A stretch of DNA of 64,000 nucleotides, taken from Topomyia yanbarensis. Lineage: Eukaryota > Arthropoda > Insecta > Diptera > Culicidae. Numbering within the stretch: position 1 is the stretch's first letter; every line of letters starts with the position of its first letter. Below are positions 47,260 through 59,920 of the stretch, in pieces. Location of the stretch: the NCBI RefSeq assembly GCF_030247195.1, contig NC_080670.1:214260546-214324545 (forward strand). The letters are read 5' to 3'. The notes below the pieces were generated by a model, which ran no database searches, was not told the origin of the DNA, and saw only the letters and a list, made by a program, of their open reading frames with translations. Made by a program: the position numbers and the translations under genes.

Positions 47260-48030
47260 ACTGAACGATTTCTGCTTTGCATGAGCAAAGGACTCATTCA
47301 GAAATATGATCCGTTATCTCTAAGCTAATTTTATCCGGCATATTATCAGGATGAGAAGATTTTGCTACTGTAATACTTTGCATCATAGTCAGCCGACCCT
47401 TCACTCTGGTAGGCTAGTCCAAAATAGTTTTACATTAGTATTGATTGTGTCACAGTTTCCAGTAGAAACTTTATTTATGGAAAGTATTTTATAGCCATCA
47501 TAATACCGCGATTATATTTCGAACAAATATATAAACTCAATCGTTTCAAATGGCTGTAAGTTCAGAATAATGGCAAATAAAACTAAATTTCTCACTCATT
47601 TCATACATATTTTGGCACTTGTAAAGTTATTCCGAGAATAAAATTATTGTTGAATGCCGCGACTCACTTGCGAGTGAAAAAAAAAAACAAACTGCATCAC
47701 TTTGCCAGTTCCTGAGCTGAATCATAGTTGTCGCATGACTAAATTAAGTTTTTTACCGCAAATCGTCAATTTTTTTGAAAGCAGGTTTACCGGTTCGTAA
47801 AACCTAGTTTAAAAGTAAAACGTGGGTAAACAAATCGACCTTTTGCCGGATATTTTTTGCAAAAATCCTTGTTTTTATAGCTTTTATAGATCAAATCTCT
47901 GAAAATATCATCTCCAGCGAGGTTAGCTGTATTAAAAAATATGGCAGGTTTTAACCCCAATCGCTGTCAGTTCATACAATTTGATAGCAGTTCGGGTTAA
48001 AACCAGACTCAGTTTCGCTTCAAGCAAAAA
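47260..48030. other. No gene recognised
   Basis: A/T-rich intergenic sequence. One inverted match, GGTTTTAACCC... and GGGTTAAAACC near 47948-48003, suggests a small hairpin. Confidence 0.4.
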
Positions 48031-48036
48031 CGACAA

Positions 48037-48280
48037 TAGCTCGACAAACATACGATTACAGCGTAAAAGACAACTGTCAAAATTCTCTTGCAAAGGAAAT
48101 GACGGACAAACCGTTACTGACTGAGGAACTGGAGGAACGCAGCAGTTAATGAAAGAGAAAGCCTTTCTCTGTTGTTTACTATCAATATTTGAGATTGGCG
48201 AGTAATGATTTGTCCAAAATTTCCACTCGAAATGAATTTTGACAGTAGGTGTTTACGCCGTAATCATGTTTGTCGAGATA
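48037..48280. mobile_element. 244-bp MITE, diverged third copy of the TATCTCGACAAACAT family
   Basis: The ends TAGCTCGACAAACATACGAT and ATCATGTTTGTCGAGATA, GACAAACCGTTACTGA and the central GAAAGAGAAAGCCTTTCTCT correspond to the copies at 24216 and 59465, with many substitutions. Confidence 0.85.
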
Positions 48281-48849
48281 GTAACTACACTGATAAAATA
48301 AAGTACCCGTTAATGCGTAGAAAACTATCCATTTGTGATAGAATCGGAAAAATCCACTTAATGGGTAAAGGGATTGTACCCATGGAACATTGAAAAATGA
48401 CGTAATTCGAGTAAAAAGCTCTAAAAAGTAACAGTTTGGCGAGCTTGTTTTCATGGTCTTAAATTTTAAAGCAACCAAGTTTCGTGCAGGATGGAATCAA
48501 AAATTTTCTAATTCGATATAAACAACCTCTCTGCACTATCAAAAAAGTGAGGTTATACATTTTCATGCAATATTCTAACTTCGTCAACTACATCTCAAGT
48601 TTTTCATTGCTGTGGTAACCCAGCTAAGCGGGATGGTTGAAGAAAGTAGTCTGTCGGTGGTGCCATCACCCAAATAAATCATATCATTATACGGCAACCT
48701 GGGTACGTTTTACCCATTCTTTTTCGCAGAACAGTTACAACAAAATGCGTAAAAAACGCATTCATGAAAATCACTTCAGAATGAAAAATCCTGAAAATAG
48801 AATACATTTCATATTATTTCCCTCATAAAAGTATACATTTTTTCTCTGA

Positions 48850-49016
48850 TTATAGAGTTTTTAACCTTAGGGTCATTCGCTAGGTCAATCGTCTCTCTGT
48901 CGGGTTAGAGAAATCTCTTTAGAAAAATATCTAACCCTATGTACGGGGTTGGGAATTGAACTCAGGTAAGCTGCGTACAAGGCAATCGATTTACCAACTA
49001 CGCTATGCCCGCCCCT
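48850..49016 (-). mobile_element. tRNA-derived SINE (Feilai-like), minus orientation
   Basis: The reverse complement begins GGGGCGGGCATAGCGTAGTT and contains GCTGCGTACAAGGCAATCGAT on the plus strand, with the degraded B box GAGTTCAATTCCC. It is the same family as 46488-46662 and more diverged. Confidence 0.85.
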
Positions 49017-49486
49017 TCATAAAACTATGGGAATCTCAATGGGAATGCTATTCTAAAGCCACAACACAAAATAAAACTTTCGCTGAATAAAATGCTTTTC
49101 GGCTGCATCTTCCAGAGGAATCAACTGGCGCAAATTTGCAGTATCCTCAGTAGTCTAAACTGACTCTTTTTGCATAGCATTGCCGAAATGTTTCGGATCC
49201 GCCACATGTTCATTTACGAGCCGATTATTTGCAGGTTCCGCTTCTATCCATACTTTGCAGGTTAACTTGTTTGAAAAAAAATTAAAGGATGTTTCGCTCA
49301 TTATCATATATTATACCCATATTATACCCATTCGAATTACCCCATTGAGTGGTTGTGAAATGGATAAAAAGTACCCAATGTTAGGAACAAAAAAATACCA
49401 GTTTTTCTCTCCTTTTGTGGCACAGACCTGTTGGTCCATAATTATACCCATTTTTAACAGCTTCAACAACTTACGAAAATTTTATA

Positions 49487-50185
49487 CAGCGCAAATTCGT
49501 TAGTTGGGTGTTCGCTAGTTGGGCTGTTCGTTAGTTGGGTGTTCGCTAGTTGGGGCATGCCCCAACTAAAAGACACTCTTATGTTAAAACTGAAAGTCAA
49601 AAACTGATTGACGTTTGAATGTCATTGATTTCGAGGGGTTCGCCACAGATATCAGCGATCCAGAAAAAATCATACTTTTAAATTCAATGGAATTTTATTT
49701 TTTGAATGCATATTTTGGAATGATTTTGGTGAAATAAATGTGTTAAATATTTCGCTTCTTCCATTCAGCATCAATTAGTTTGTGTCGCAGAGACGTTAGT
49801 TTAGTAACTTTTGAAGGTCATCTCTGATGTATTCAATCACATTATCCAATCTTTTTTAGCTAGTGGCAACGTAGTATGTTTGTGCTTTATCGGCTTTTTC
49901 CCGACGGTGTATCCATTTCCTGTTTTATGTGAAGGAATTTATCAAAAAATAATTGATGGCAAAAAGAACACTAATGACATACTTTGTCACAAAAAAACAA
50001 CTTTAAGCTGGAAGGAAACAGCCAACTTTTGTAAATTGTAAAAATTTTTTGCTTGTTTTCTATGTAAGAAAACAAAAAATCAGCGTTTCCCTTGGGTAAT
50101 TTTTGTCAGCTGTCAGTTGCCCCAATTAACGGATACGATTCGCTAGTTGGGGCGCAGTCGTGACCCAACTAACGAATTTGCGCTG
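49487..50185. mobile_element. 699-bp pogo-type non-autonomous element, TA flanked
   Basis: The element starts CAGCGCAAATTCGTTAGTTG and ends with the complement CAACTAACGAATTTGCGCTG. It is flanked by TA (49485-49486 and 50186-50187); CAG...CTG ends on TA are typical of the pogo group. The left end has four TAGTTGGG units at 49501, 49516, 49532 and 49547, the last forming the 22-bp palindrome 49547-49568. The right end has direct, inverted, direct units (TAGTTGGGT, CCCCAACTA, TAATTGGGG when read inward). No transposase is encoded; the 76-codon ORF at 49811-50041 has no domain. See the findings for its match to the element at 59252. Confidence 0.88.
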
Positions 50186-50867
50186 TATTAATAAAATGGG
50201 TAAACTTTTTTGCTGGTGTAACTGTTCTAATGTGACGTTCCAATGACCACTGGCGTTCCGAGTCTCTGATACATTCATATACTGTGCGAACGCACCCCTG
50301 TTTTTTCTTCGCACGCTTCCCATGCGATGACAGCTTTTACAATCTTCACACCCATACGTACACATTGCTCCGTTATGTTGTTCCATTCGAGATTATGTTC
50401 GGGCGACACCGTGTACAGCTACTATCAAGATGTCTGATTCAAAAGGTTCTGCTAGCGCCTTTCTGCTTTTTTATTTTTTTTAAAGTAGTTTTTTAGCCAA
50501 CACAGGGCTTTTGAGCGATCTATACAGAATTTCTATCAATACGTTAATTCAATTTAAATACATTTTCTTCGTTTATTAGACACAGTTAAAAGTATTGTTA
50601 GTAGTATTGTCTCGCGTAAGAACTGGATTTGACAAATTTGTTAAATCAAAAGCATATAATTCACCACACTACCTTTAGACTTTATTATCTTAATTTTCAC
50701 CATACACAAAGCATTCGTACAAAGAGCTGTCATTTTCCCCAACACATGCGTAATTAGTTGTGTAAATAGAGAGCCTGCAGTGGAAAAAACGGCAAAATTG
50801 AGAGCACTCGGGTTACGATTCTGTCGGTGTGTGGGTGCTCACGCTCATTATTTTTTTCGCTTGCGTA

Positions 50868-51000
50868 TTTTATAAGACGAGCTACGTTCTTCTTTTTCGG
50901 TCCTGTCTGCCTGTAACATATTGGACTTGCGGTGGTGCGCGACTTGCTTGCTGTTCCGTCGTCGTATCACACACAGCCCAGCACAGTGCGGTATCAGTGT
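50868..51000 (+). promoter_or_regulatory. Candidate plus-strand core promoter
   Basis: A TATA-like TATTTTATAAG lies at about 50867-50877. An arthropod initiator match (TATCAGTG) lies at 50992-50999, and another (TGTCAGTT) near 51023. They are too far apart to act as one TATA/Inr pair, so either could be used. Local composition is less A/T-rich and repeat-free. Confidence 0.35.
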
Positions 51001-51295
51001 TCAGCTAAACCGAAAAATTTATTGTCAGTTCTGTATAGTGTTGATCAGCAGCTCTATAATACAGTGACCATTGATTGCGTTGCACAAGAGTCGCGAATCT
51101 GGTGAATATTGGTCATCATTTCGTTTTTTTTCCTCGCTGGTGACCCGTGTGAGTGTTTTGTTGAAGAAGCGTGAAAACTCCTCCCGCGAGAGAGCAAAGA
51201 CCCGTCGGAATGTCAACTGCTGCGGGAGGCTCCGAATCCGTGTTCGGAATGTTCAAGTGTAAAAAGTGCCATTGATGGAAGTTTCTGATTGTGCA
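51000..51295 (+). other. Candidate 5' leader exon of a plus-strand gene
   Basis: This segment follows the candidate promoter and ends at a consensus donor, GTGCA/GTGAGTTCG (51295/51296). It holds a 21-codon ORF at 51210-51275 (MSTAAGGSESVFGMFKCKKC H). Its TGA overlaps the ATG at 51275, which opens a seven-codon frame (MEVSDCA) reaching the donor in phase 0. Whether translation starts here cannot be judged. No downstream exon was recognised within the window. Confidence 0.3.
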
Positions 51296-51299
51296 GTGA

Positions 51300-54200
51300 G
51301 TTCGGGAGGGGAACGACGGATAGTGTCTTTATTGTTTGGAAAGAATCTGTAGGTCACATTCATTCAACAACAGTACAAGGAAAAAACTTGGTGTGGTAGT
51401 GGGTGGTGGAAATTGCTGCGTTTTATAGCCCTTTAGCTGGGCCTCTGTCAGCAAAATACGCCAGAGCTGAAAGAAAAACGGCATAGAAATAGGTGATTTG
51501 CATACATATAAATAAAATTGTGTACGAAAAGAGAAGTAAGTACGCTTTCTGTGCCCTAAAACGGCAGCTGGTATCGCGATAGGATTGAAATGAGATTCCC
51601 CAAGTGATAAGGCGCGTACCATTGATGCGGGTCTCGGGCTCCGTTTATTTGACCAGCGCAGGGAGTCTCCCCGGAGGCTAATCAGGAGCAAGGGATGAAA
51701 GTAGGCTCTGCTTGTGTTGAAGGATCCTTCTGGTGTCTCGTGTAGAGAGGCTGTTAACAAAGCGCGTCATCTTGCCATCATTACATCGCCACTAACATGC
51801 AAAGATCCAACACAGTAGCCTGTGCCAGTTGGCCCACTTTGACAGACATGCTAGCAGCGGGCGAAATGGAGGAGGACCCAGGCAAACTATATGCTGCAAG
51901 GCATAACAAAGAATCATTGCAGACCTGTTCATTCCACTGCTGTTTTCTCGACCGTCGCTTGCTGGGATGGGCACTAGAGTGAGTGGGTGGTTGGGTGGAA
52001 AATTTTTCTTTATCCTTGAGAGTGCTCATGCTGGGGAGGGATATGCTAAAAAGGAGCCGGAGAGGTGTCGTGTCATAGGCTCTCATATCAACGTCAGTCG
52101 CCTCCGCAACACTTGATCCGGTCATTCATTCAACCGAGTCGAGATGGAACGGGAAAGATATACTGGTTATCAAAACAATAGTGCCATCAGGGAGTGGGAA
52201 AATTTGGCGTTAATCGGATTTGACGGGCCGTCATCGTCCTGAGCACAGACCGTGTGGTGGGTGCGGAAAGGGATGGGGTGGATGGTTTGCTCCAACTGTT
52301 TGCCCACGGTTATTAATGACTATGTTAATCCGGCTGCTGGTTTTAATGAGCGCACTATGCTATGCTTATGCCGCTCCGGTGGTATTAAACGATGCGAGGG
52401 CAGGAATAATAATAATTGCTCAGCAACCGAAATGAGAGGTGTTGTTTGTTTTTTGAACTGTAAAATTTACAGCCCACCAGTGCCAACGAAAGCATATATC
52501 GGTCAGAAAGTCGATATACGAACCACACCCTAGTAGGGGGAGGGGGATGTGTGCGGTCAAATATTTACATCAAGTCATAATCAATGACTAATTTTGTATG
52601 TATATGGTGCTACGAGCAATATGGAAACCGGATTGACGTTGCACTGTTCATACAATGTATTATCAAGTTATTGGAGACACGTTTCACTGTACTCTTTATA
52701 TGGACTTTGTGTTGTTATCGTAATTTACCGTGTTGCCGATGGGTATTAAACGTTTCTAAGGATCTCTAGCAAATTTATCATTTTGTCGTTTCTTTATATT
52801 GTCACTATGGCCGAAAAAACAATGAAAAACATGAATATTTCATGAAGCAGTTTGCCCTCGAAAAGCAGAAATTGAATATTTGATCTTCTGAAGCGAAATA
52901 GAAAGAATGACGTACTTTAAAAATGATGATCTGTGCTTAGTATAAACAAATACAAATTAAATACGCCAAGGTCCCATACAAAAGGGTCATCATTTTTTGG
53001 CTCACCAAGGAGGCGAATTAAATAACCCAATTCGTCTTAACAGGTAAAAGGCGCCGGAAAAAATGAAACTGGCATCGCTGCCTGATCAAAGTGTGCTTTT
53101 AGTTTACAAAAAAAATTTCAGTTTGTTTATTTATGTGGCTAGTAAAGGCCCTACTTCAATACGAAAATTACCCCAATTAAAACAAAATTGTAAAATATTT
53201 GATTGCGGCATGCAATTATTGTTCAAAAAATCGATCGACAGTCATTCAACCCATGACTAATACAGTCATATGCGGATTTTTTTTATAATGCATCTGTGGA
53301 AAATGATGTGCAACCCAAACGTTTCCACTCCGATGAGACCGGCTGCGGTTAACTACATTGCTAGCGTGCGGACTATAGTTCACAAAAATGACATGTCCCA
53401 ATCCGATATTATTATTCCTTTCCTGTAATTCCAGCCTAAATCTACGTCAAAGCAGTTTTCTACCAGGGTTAACCAATACATCCTGGAAATAGAGGCGATG
53501 ATTGGATGCTCACTCGTGGCGTTCCTGCGCAAGCATCCAACGGCAAGCGCAAATATCTCCATATATGTGTTTATATAATTTTCATATGATTCACCTTGAC
53601 CATACGTTGAGATCTTGGAACGATTGTTTCACGAAAAATGGCTCTAAAACTCATGTACTAAGTAGACTAGGGCGACCTCCGGACGGTTAACCTTTGAAAT
53701 TGGTGGGTTCGTTTGGTTATGTGTGTTGGCAAGTACGACTGCAGTACGTCTTGGTAGAACTTAGGATAACGTGTTACAAAACTCACCTGTGTAGCTTTAA
53801 TTATGGCGCAAGAGATCAACTGGCTTTTTGGAAATCCTGTCACAACCCCTCAACGGGTCTAGAGAACATGTCTTGTTTGGTTTTGTTCTATACTTTCGAT
53901 TTTCATAAATCACGAGATGGAGAAATACAGCACAATTTCGACCATATCAACTTCTTTCATAGGAGTTGCGTCATGTTTGTGTGCTGATAGAGGGTATCAT
54001 CGTCTGTTTCGAAGTTGATGCTTCCAGTAAGTGAAAAGTCTAGTCCCGGAGCAGAATTGTCGTGAAGCGTACTGATACGTTGCGCCTATCCTATCTCTGA
54101 AAGCCATGCAAGAGCTTCACTACCTTCTTCCTATAGCAAACCATATAGCAGCAACATGGCACAATTATATGTCAAACAGCCATCGTAAACCGCAATCCAA

Positions 54201-54700
54201 ACTTACAAAATCTTAACAAATATGCAATGCTCTTACTACTACGACTAATCTGGAAAAGAAATCGAAACGTTGTTTGTAATTGGCAGGCCTCCCCTTTGAA
54301 GTCAGATCGCCATTCCAATTTGTTCTATTAGATTATCCATGGTTGATTGATGCGAGTGGATAATATTTTCAACAGGAATATCACATCAATTTCAAAAGGA
54401 ATCCGTATAGAATGTAGCGGGCTATGTGTTAAGATTTATATCAAGAATTAATAAATTTTAAGTTATTATTCGCGATTAGAATTTTACAATGTAAATAATG
54501 TGCAACAATTTTAAAATTATTTAATAGCTAATATATGTATTAAATTATTTTAAAAAAGATATGTTTAATATTTATACAATACATATGCGCTATCGATGTT
54601 ATTCGTGACATCTACTACGCCAATGACTGATTAATTTGCAATCGTTTTGTCTATCTTTCCATTCACTTAGATTTTCTCCGACTATTCTGCTTCCTGGCTG
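51300..54700. other. No gene recognised (possible first intron)
   Basis: Minus-strand ORFs of 143 and 114 codons (51329-51760, 51781-52125) show no domain and no supporting start context. If the exon at 51000-51295 is real, this is intron. Confidence 0.4.
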
Positions 54701-54745
54701 GTTCAGTTGGTCATTTGATATGTGTTTACTCTGCCCGTCCGGTTC

Positions 54746-56070
54746 CTATATTTCGGGAACAGAGGGGCGGTTGCTGCAATTGAGCCAAACTTCCATCCAG
54801 ACTGAATAGCAATGGATGTCATTTTGCACACTCCTGAGGGGCTTCTTCTGTAATAACGCCAAGTTAGTTAGAGACTTTGAAACAAAAATCTGCGAGCACT
54901 CACTGTCGCTGTACATTTCATCCTTGTACTTTTGCAATAGATTCCGGAATGCCGGTACGTTGGTCGATAATTAGAATCGCTTGCAAGTTCACGCAAATGT
55001 TTCCAGGCTTATTTTTTCGGTAGATTATTTCCAGCAGTATAGGAACAAGGTGGGTCCTACCTAAAAATAAGGTTGAAAATAGATTTTCGATTGAACCTAT
55101 ATTGTTGATCCTTGTAAAATATTCTGATATGCTTAACCAAATACAATTATGTTTTTGTTTAGCTTAAAGGTGCATTTTTAAGCATCATAGCTTTGAAACG
55201 TAATTACGATAATTTTGGGATAATTTTTGCAATGTTGCTTTAAACCTTAAATGCGCGATAAAGGTAAAGCCTGCCTACTCAGTACTCACCATAGGAAATT
55301 AAATATTTCGATGAAGTTAGCAATCGCCGGATTTTTCAGTGACGGCACAATATGTCATCGATTAAATCTACCAGCAAGAGCTTCTTGATTAGCAGCTCAG
55401 AATACCTGCGAATAAATAAAAATTTAATTATTGGGATGATACATTCTACCAAGGTCCTTTATATTACCTACCATGTAGGTAGTTTTATCGTTATAGATGC
55501 AAACTTAAATCTAGGCGATAATATTGAACCAGAGAACACCGCTACGATCCCGACCATTAGACATAAAATTACCAATGCTTCATTGAATTGCATCGATACT
55601 TCATGGAAGCATTAATAGAGCTAGGCTTTGCATTTCCGGTAAGTTGAATGTCTTTTATATATTCGCTAACCTTCGGAGGAAATCATCAGAGCTGGAGATG
55701 GACGCTGTTTTACTTCCGACAGCTGGATAGTTTTGCTGCAGTCGAGAGTTGCATCAGATCACCCAAAATACGACACGGTGAAGAATGATATTTTTAACGC
55801 CTACTGCAGATGCTGATGAACAGTGATGCATTAGCAGTATCGGCTGGTAACTCCTTCGCAACAGGAAACGATTTCAGAGTTGTGCTGGTCAGCTCTGTAA
55901 AAAACAGCGTCGTGACCAATAAAGGCAATCTAATGCTCAGGTAATACTCACAAAATGTAATTAATGGTAATGTCCGGACGGTTGGCAATCTGTAGCGCAT
56001 TTTCGGGGGTATCGATTGTCGCCTGATAGGAACGTTAGCAGCACTTCTTTGTCATGACGGGCGGTTCCGA
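54746..56070 (-). pseudogene. Unidentified multi-exon coding remnant
   Basis: Several minus-strand stretches read like exons with proper splice sites but do not join in one frame. A 116-nt segment at 55405-55290 (TTTATTCGCAG/ and /GTGAGTACTG) encodes YSELLIKKLLLVDLIDDIL, then after a frame change VPSLKNPAIANFIEIFNFL. From 55060 (TTTTTAG/) comes THLVPILLEIIYRKNKPGN, later LLQKYKDEMYSDSECSQIFV and DIHCYSVWMEVWLNC. Upstream, ATIDTPENALQIANRPDITI precedes a 57-bp GT-AG intron (55951-55895). The helical, leucine-rich character suggests an alpha-solenoid protein, but I do not recognise the family. Frame breaks suggest a decayed gene copy; sequencing error is the alternative. Confidence 0.3.
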
Positions 56071-56459
56071 TAATCGCAGATGGAACAATTTCTATACAAT
56101 TCTAGAATGTGGACCATACTGTAAACAGTAAAAAATTATTGCAAAATGTATTTGCAAAAACAAACTTGCTCTTACTAGAATCCGATTTTTGACATTAAAC
56201 AATGCGTCATCAGGTTAAAGTTCGCCGCTACCTTTGAAGTGCTATCTATGCACACAGATATCCGTTTAGTTTTGGGCGGATCGTTACCATTTCAACAACG
56301 GATTCAAGATGACATGCAAAATGTGCTGCGATACAAAAGTTATTCTAGATGTAGTTGGATAGTTATTCTGGATGCAACGACAATCGAATTTTCTCTTGTT
56401 CTAAACAAAAAGAATCAAGTCGGAAGCAGTGCGCATCATTCGTACAATGATGCGCTATA

Positions 56460-57800
56460 GTGCTCACTACTTCCAGTGTGCTGGATAAACACTGAACAGG
56501 AGAAACAACGATTGACGGTTGTTGAATTTTCCAATTTTTGATTGCAGTGATAATAAATTACGCGCGCAGCGATGGGACAAGTAAACCAGCTCTAGCGTTG
56601 TCATGAGCCAACAGGAATGATTCAACCTACCGCACCGGTGCACCGTGCTACTGATAGCAGTATCAACCTACGTGTTATTTTATTTCGTCGCTCTTGAACG
56701 GTTAGTCAATCCAAAACCGACCGAAGACAATATTCAACTGCATCTCAAACGTGTTGCACTACAAGTTGGGAAAAGCATGAAAGTCCCGATGATGAGCTTG
56801 AGAAACCTCCAGTAGATTCCGTCAAAAGTAAATCTTTAAAAACGGTTCACAGCTCAGTTTGGCAATTGGTCCTAGAAATATACCCCCGACACGATAATAT
56901 TCGATGTGATACTTGGATCAATGACCTTGGGATCTCCCCCATGGGCGGAAAATACTCGTTTTATTTTTAGTCTGCCTGAAAAATTATGAAAAGGAAATTA
57001 ATCGGAGTCTATCCATTCTATTCTACCTGAAAAATTATGAACATAAATAGTTTCGAACAACCTTACCTCGATGCAAAATCGGAGTTTTCATGTGAGACTC
57101 TAATAAGTTTTCAGCAAACAAAAAGTTATATTTTTCCAATTTTCTCAATACTAAACAGTATCTATGGTAACGTTCAAGATTTGTTTTTGTTCGACTCCAG
57201 CGATGCTAGTTTTTACAATATTTCATCGAAGTACGCTGTCAATCTGACAGTTTACCTTTATCGGTGTACCAGGGTTATAAAATGAGTCCACGAAAAATCG
57301 CCAGAGCATGCCGTATTAACATATTTGTATTTGGTATAAAGATACTGTAATTTGATTTAGAGTAAGATGCATTGAGATAAGCACAAGAAAACACTAAAAG
57401 TGTCGTTCGGGAGCTCTGCGCCTATGTAACATTCAAGGTTTCAATCGTGGGACCCCTAGTCAATGTAAACGCCTACTAAACATTTTGTTGTATTGTTTGT
57501 GGCACTAAAAACTGGATTCTAACAGCACTGCGCACTTACTATTCTTCTATTAAATTCTTCTCATAGACTGGTTAGTTCGACTGGTCTGTCTATGAAAGTA
57601 CCATCTCTATCACTTGAAATACATGTGTTTTGACAGCTCGCAGTTTTCAGTAGCAGTTTGATCACTCGCACTTTGAAAGTGCGAAGTCCAGGTTGGTGGG
57701 AAGTGCGCAATACAGCTGGCAGTAACGAATACTGTGACCAGCTGCCTTGTGGAATCGCTTCACCTGATTACAAGTAATGTCCGTGCAATTTGCGATTGTG
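56460..57800. other. No gene recognised
   Basis: A/T-rich sequence. The ORF at 57037-57285 has no domain. Confidence 0.4.
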
Positions 57801-57819
57801 CTCTCGATTCAAGGTTATT

Positions 57820-57950
57820 AAACACAATTAGTTATGGAATTTTTGTTTCGACTTCGTCTCATCAGAATCCGACACAAAGTGACAATACTATGCTAGCACC
57901 AGATTGACACTAGCTCAAAAAAAAACGAAAGCACTATTTGTGTTTTTTGT
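57820..57950 (+). mobile_element. Truncated MITE arm (19974-20275 family)
   Basis: AATTAGTTATGGAATTTTTG, CGTCTCATCAGAATCCGACA and GCTAGCACCAGATTGACACT match one arm of the MITE at 19974-20275. The other arm is missing. Confidence 0.7.
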
Positions 57951-57959
57951 GCGTGATGT

Positions 57960-59245
57960 CCTGTAAGAATAGGAGTTCTGAATAAGTGACCTTCAATTTG
58001 CGACAATTTGTTACATGGGGGGAGGGGGAGTTAATTTTGGGCAATTTTTGTGTTACGTAATTTATGAACGGTCCCAAAGAAAAAAGCTAAAAAATGAAAA
58101 AAAGTTCGGGGCAGTTCTTTTCTTCATATTGAGTAGTCACCATGAAACAATTCTCTAGCCAATGACTAATCAAATTAGGAAGGTCATGGTAATTTTATTT
58201 GAGTCTTTTTCAGAACGCGCGAAATCCAGATCCGTTTTCGCAGCCATTATTTTGGCGCATCTCAGTTCCGATTTAATAAGAGTTTTAAATTCATGTTACC
58301 AATCTCTTCTGAAATCCATTTTTTGAGCCATGCATCATCGATTGAATGCACCGAATCCCAGTCAATGGCACAATTGATTCCGACTCGGAAGCACTTGTTT
58401 CGATTGAGCCGGAATTCCGGCGGAAACCAGCAGTCGTCCAATGTTGGTCCAAATATAAATTACAATTAAAAACGTCATACAAACGGGTCTCTGAACAAAC
58501 GCATTATTCAGCCCCATTCCCAAAGATTTGATTTGCAGTAAAAATGGAACTGACAACGTTATCAAATCAAAGTGTGCCATACTGCCCATGACCGCATGTC
58601 AGTCGCAAAACGTTAGATTGGAGAAAATCTCGATACAATTTTAAGTTGAGCGTAAAAATATAACTAAGAAAAAAAATTACCGAAAATGTATGCCAAATCA
58701 TATTTTACCTGGAAGATTAATTGTGTGTGTCTTATATACCGTCATTTATAGAAATGCACTGATAAATGATCGCACAAGAGTCCCACTACTTTTTCCGTGC
58801 AATCAAAGTTGGCTGTTTTTTATCGCCACGGGTACTGATTTTCTTGCTTTACCCGTCAGTTGTGATTTCCTGTTAGCGCCGGATTGTATGAAATGGACTG
58901 GACTGGAACTTCTGCAACGCAACGGAAGTGACTTTAGTTCCGATGAAGATTTTTTTTGTTGGTTTCGATCCGGATACCATGACGGAAAGATTTTCCCAAA
59001 CACCAGTTTGTTTACAAGACAGCCAGATTCTGATGGGAGCTTCTTTATGCTGATTTCATTTTTAAATCAGAGCTGCTCTAGGTTCGCTCGGAGCTGTCAC
59101 TTTTGTATGGAAACTGTAAACATTAGAGCGAACCTAGGGCGACTCGATTCTAAAACCGAAAAGAATGTCAACGAAAAATAGCAAGAGGATCAAAACAAGA
59201 AGCGAGAAAGGCAAGTATCGCGACCGGGGACCACTTGACAGCTCC
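57960..59245. other. No gene recognised; short inverted repeat inside
   Basis: The 163-codon plus-strand ORF at 58690-59181 has no recognisable domain or convincing coding character. A 12-bp inverted repeat (CTAGGTTCGCTC / GAGCGAACCTAG) lies at about 59078-59137. Confidence 0.4.
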
Positions 59246-59464
59246 CATATACAGCAGTCATTCGGTAACTGGGCGCTCTTTAACTGGGCTGCTTTTTAAC
59301 TGGGCGTTCGGTAACTGGGCTATAGCCCAGTTAAAAAGCAGTTAAACGTCAAAAATAGACGTCAAATGTATTTTGACATTTTGATGTCAAACTTTGCAAG
59401 GGGTAAGCGAATGGAAAGTAAGGATGACAGATGAATGTAAATAATTATTATTTCTTTTAATGCA

Positions 59465-59705
59465 TATCTCGACAAACATATGATTACGGCCTAAAAGCCA
59501 ACTGTCAAAATCCACTTTGAATGGAAATTCCGGACAAACCGTTACACGCCGATCACAGATGTTGGTAGTAAATAAAAGAGAAAAGTTTTCTCTTTCATAA
59601 ACTGTTGTGAACTGCGTTCGACTAGTAACGGTTTGCCTGGAATTTCCATTCAAAGTGGATTTTGACAGTTGGCTTTTAGGCCGTAATCATATGTTTGTCG
59701 AGATA
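59465..59705 (-). mobile_element. 241-bp MITE (TATCTCGACAAACAT family), copy 2
   Basis: It has the same length as, and is nearly identical in reverse complement to, the copy at 24216-24456. The ends TATCTCGACAAACATATGAT / ATCATATGTTTGTCGAGATA are perfect inverted repeats. It is inserted between the pogo left terminus and the transposase 3' end. Confidence 0.9.
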
Positions 59706-59920
59706 TATGTAATAAATTATGATTTTGTTGAGGATATGTTATTATAGGTCGAGATAAAAGTAAGTATTTTCAAGTCTATATAATATAGAGAATACTCTTC
59801 TATATTCTACTATGTTTGAGCAATGAATTGCCGAAAAGGACCAACAATCCAACTGTAAAAAAACGCTTGTGGGTATTACGAATTAAATAATTATTATTTA
59901 ACGAAAATGTATACAGGGAG

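Noticed and set aside
51329..52125. Minus-strand ORFs of 143 and 114 codons.
   Set aside because: No recognisable domain, low-complexity runs (PPPTTTPS) and no splice or start support.
58690..59181. 163-codon plus-strand ORF.
   Set aside because: No motif or signal recognised, and its 3' part runs through an inverted repeat; probably chance.
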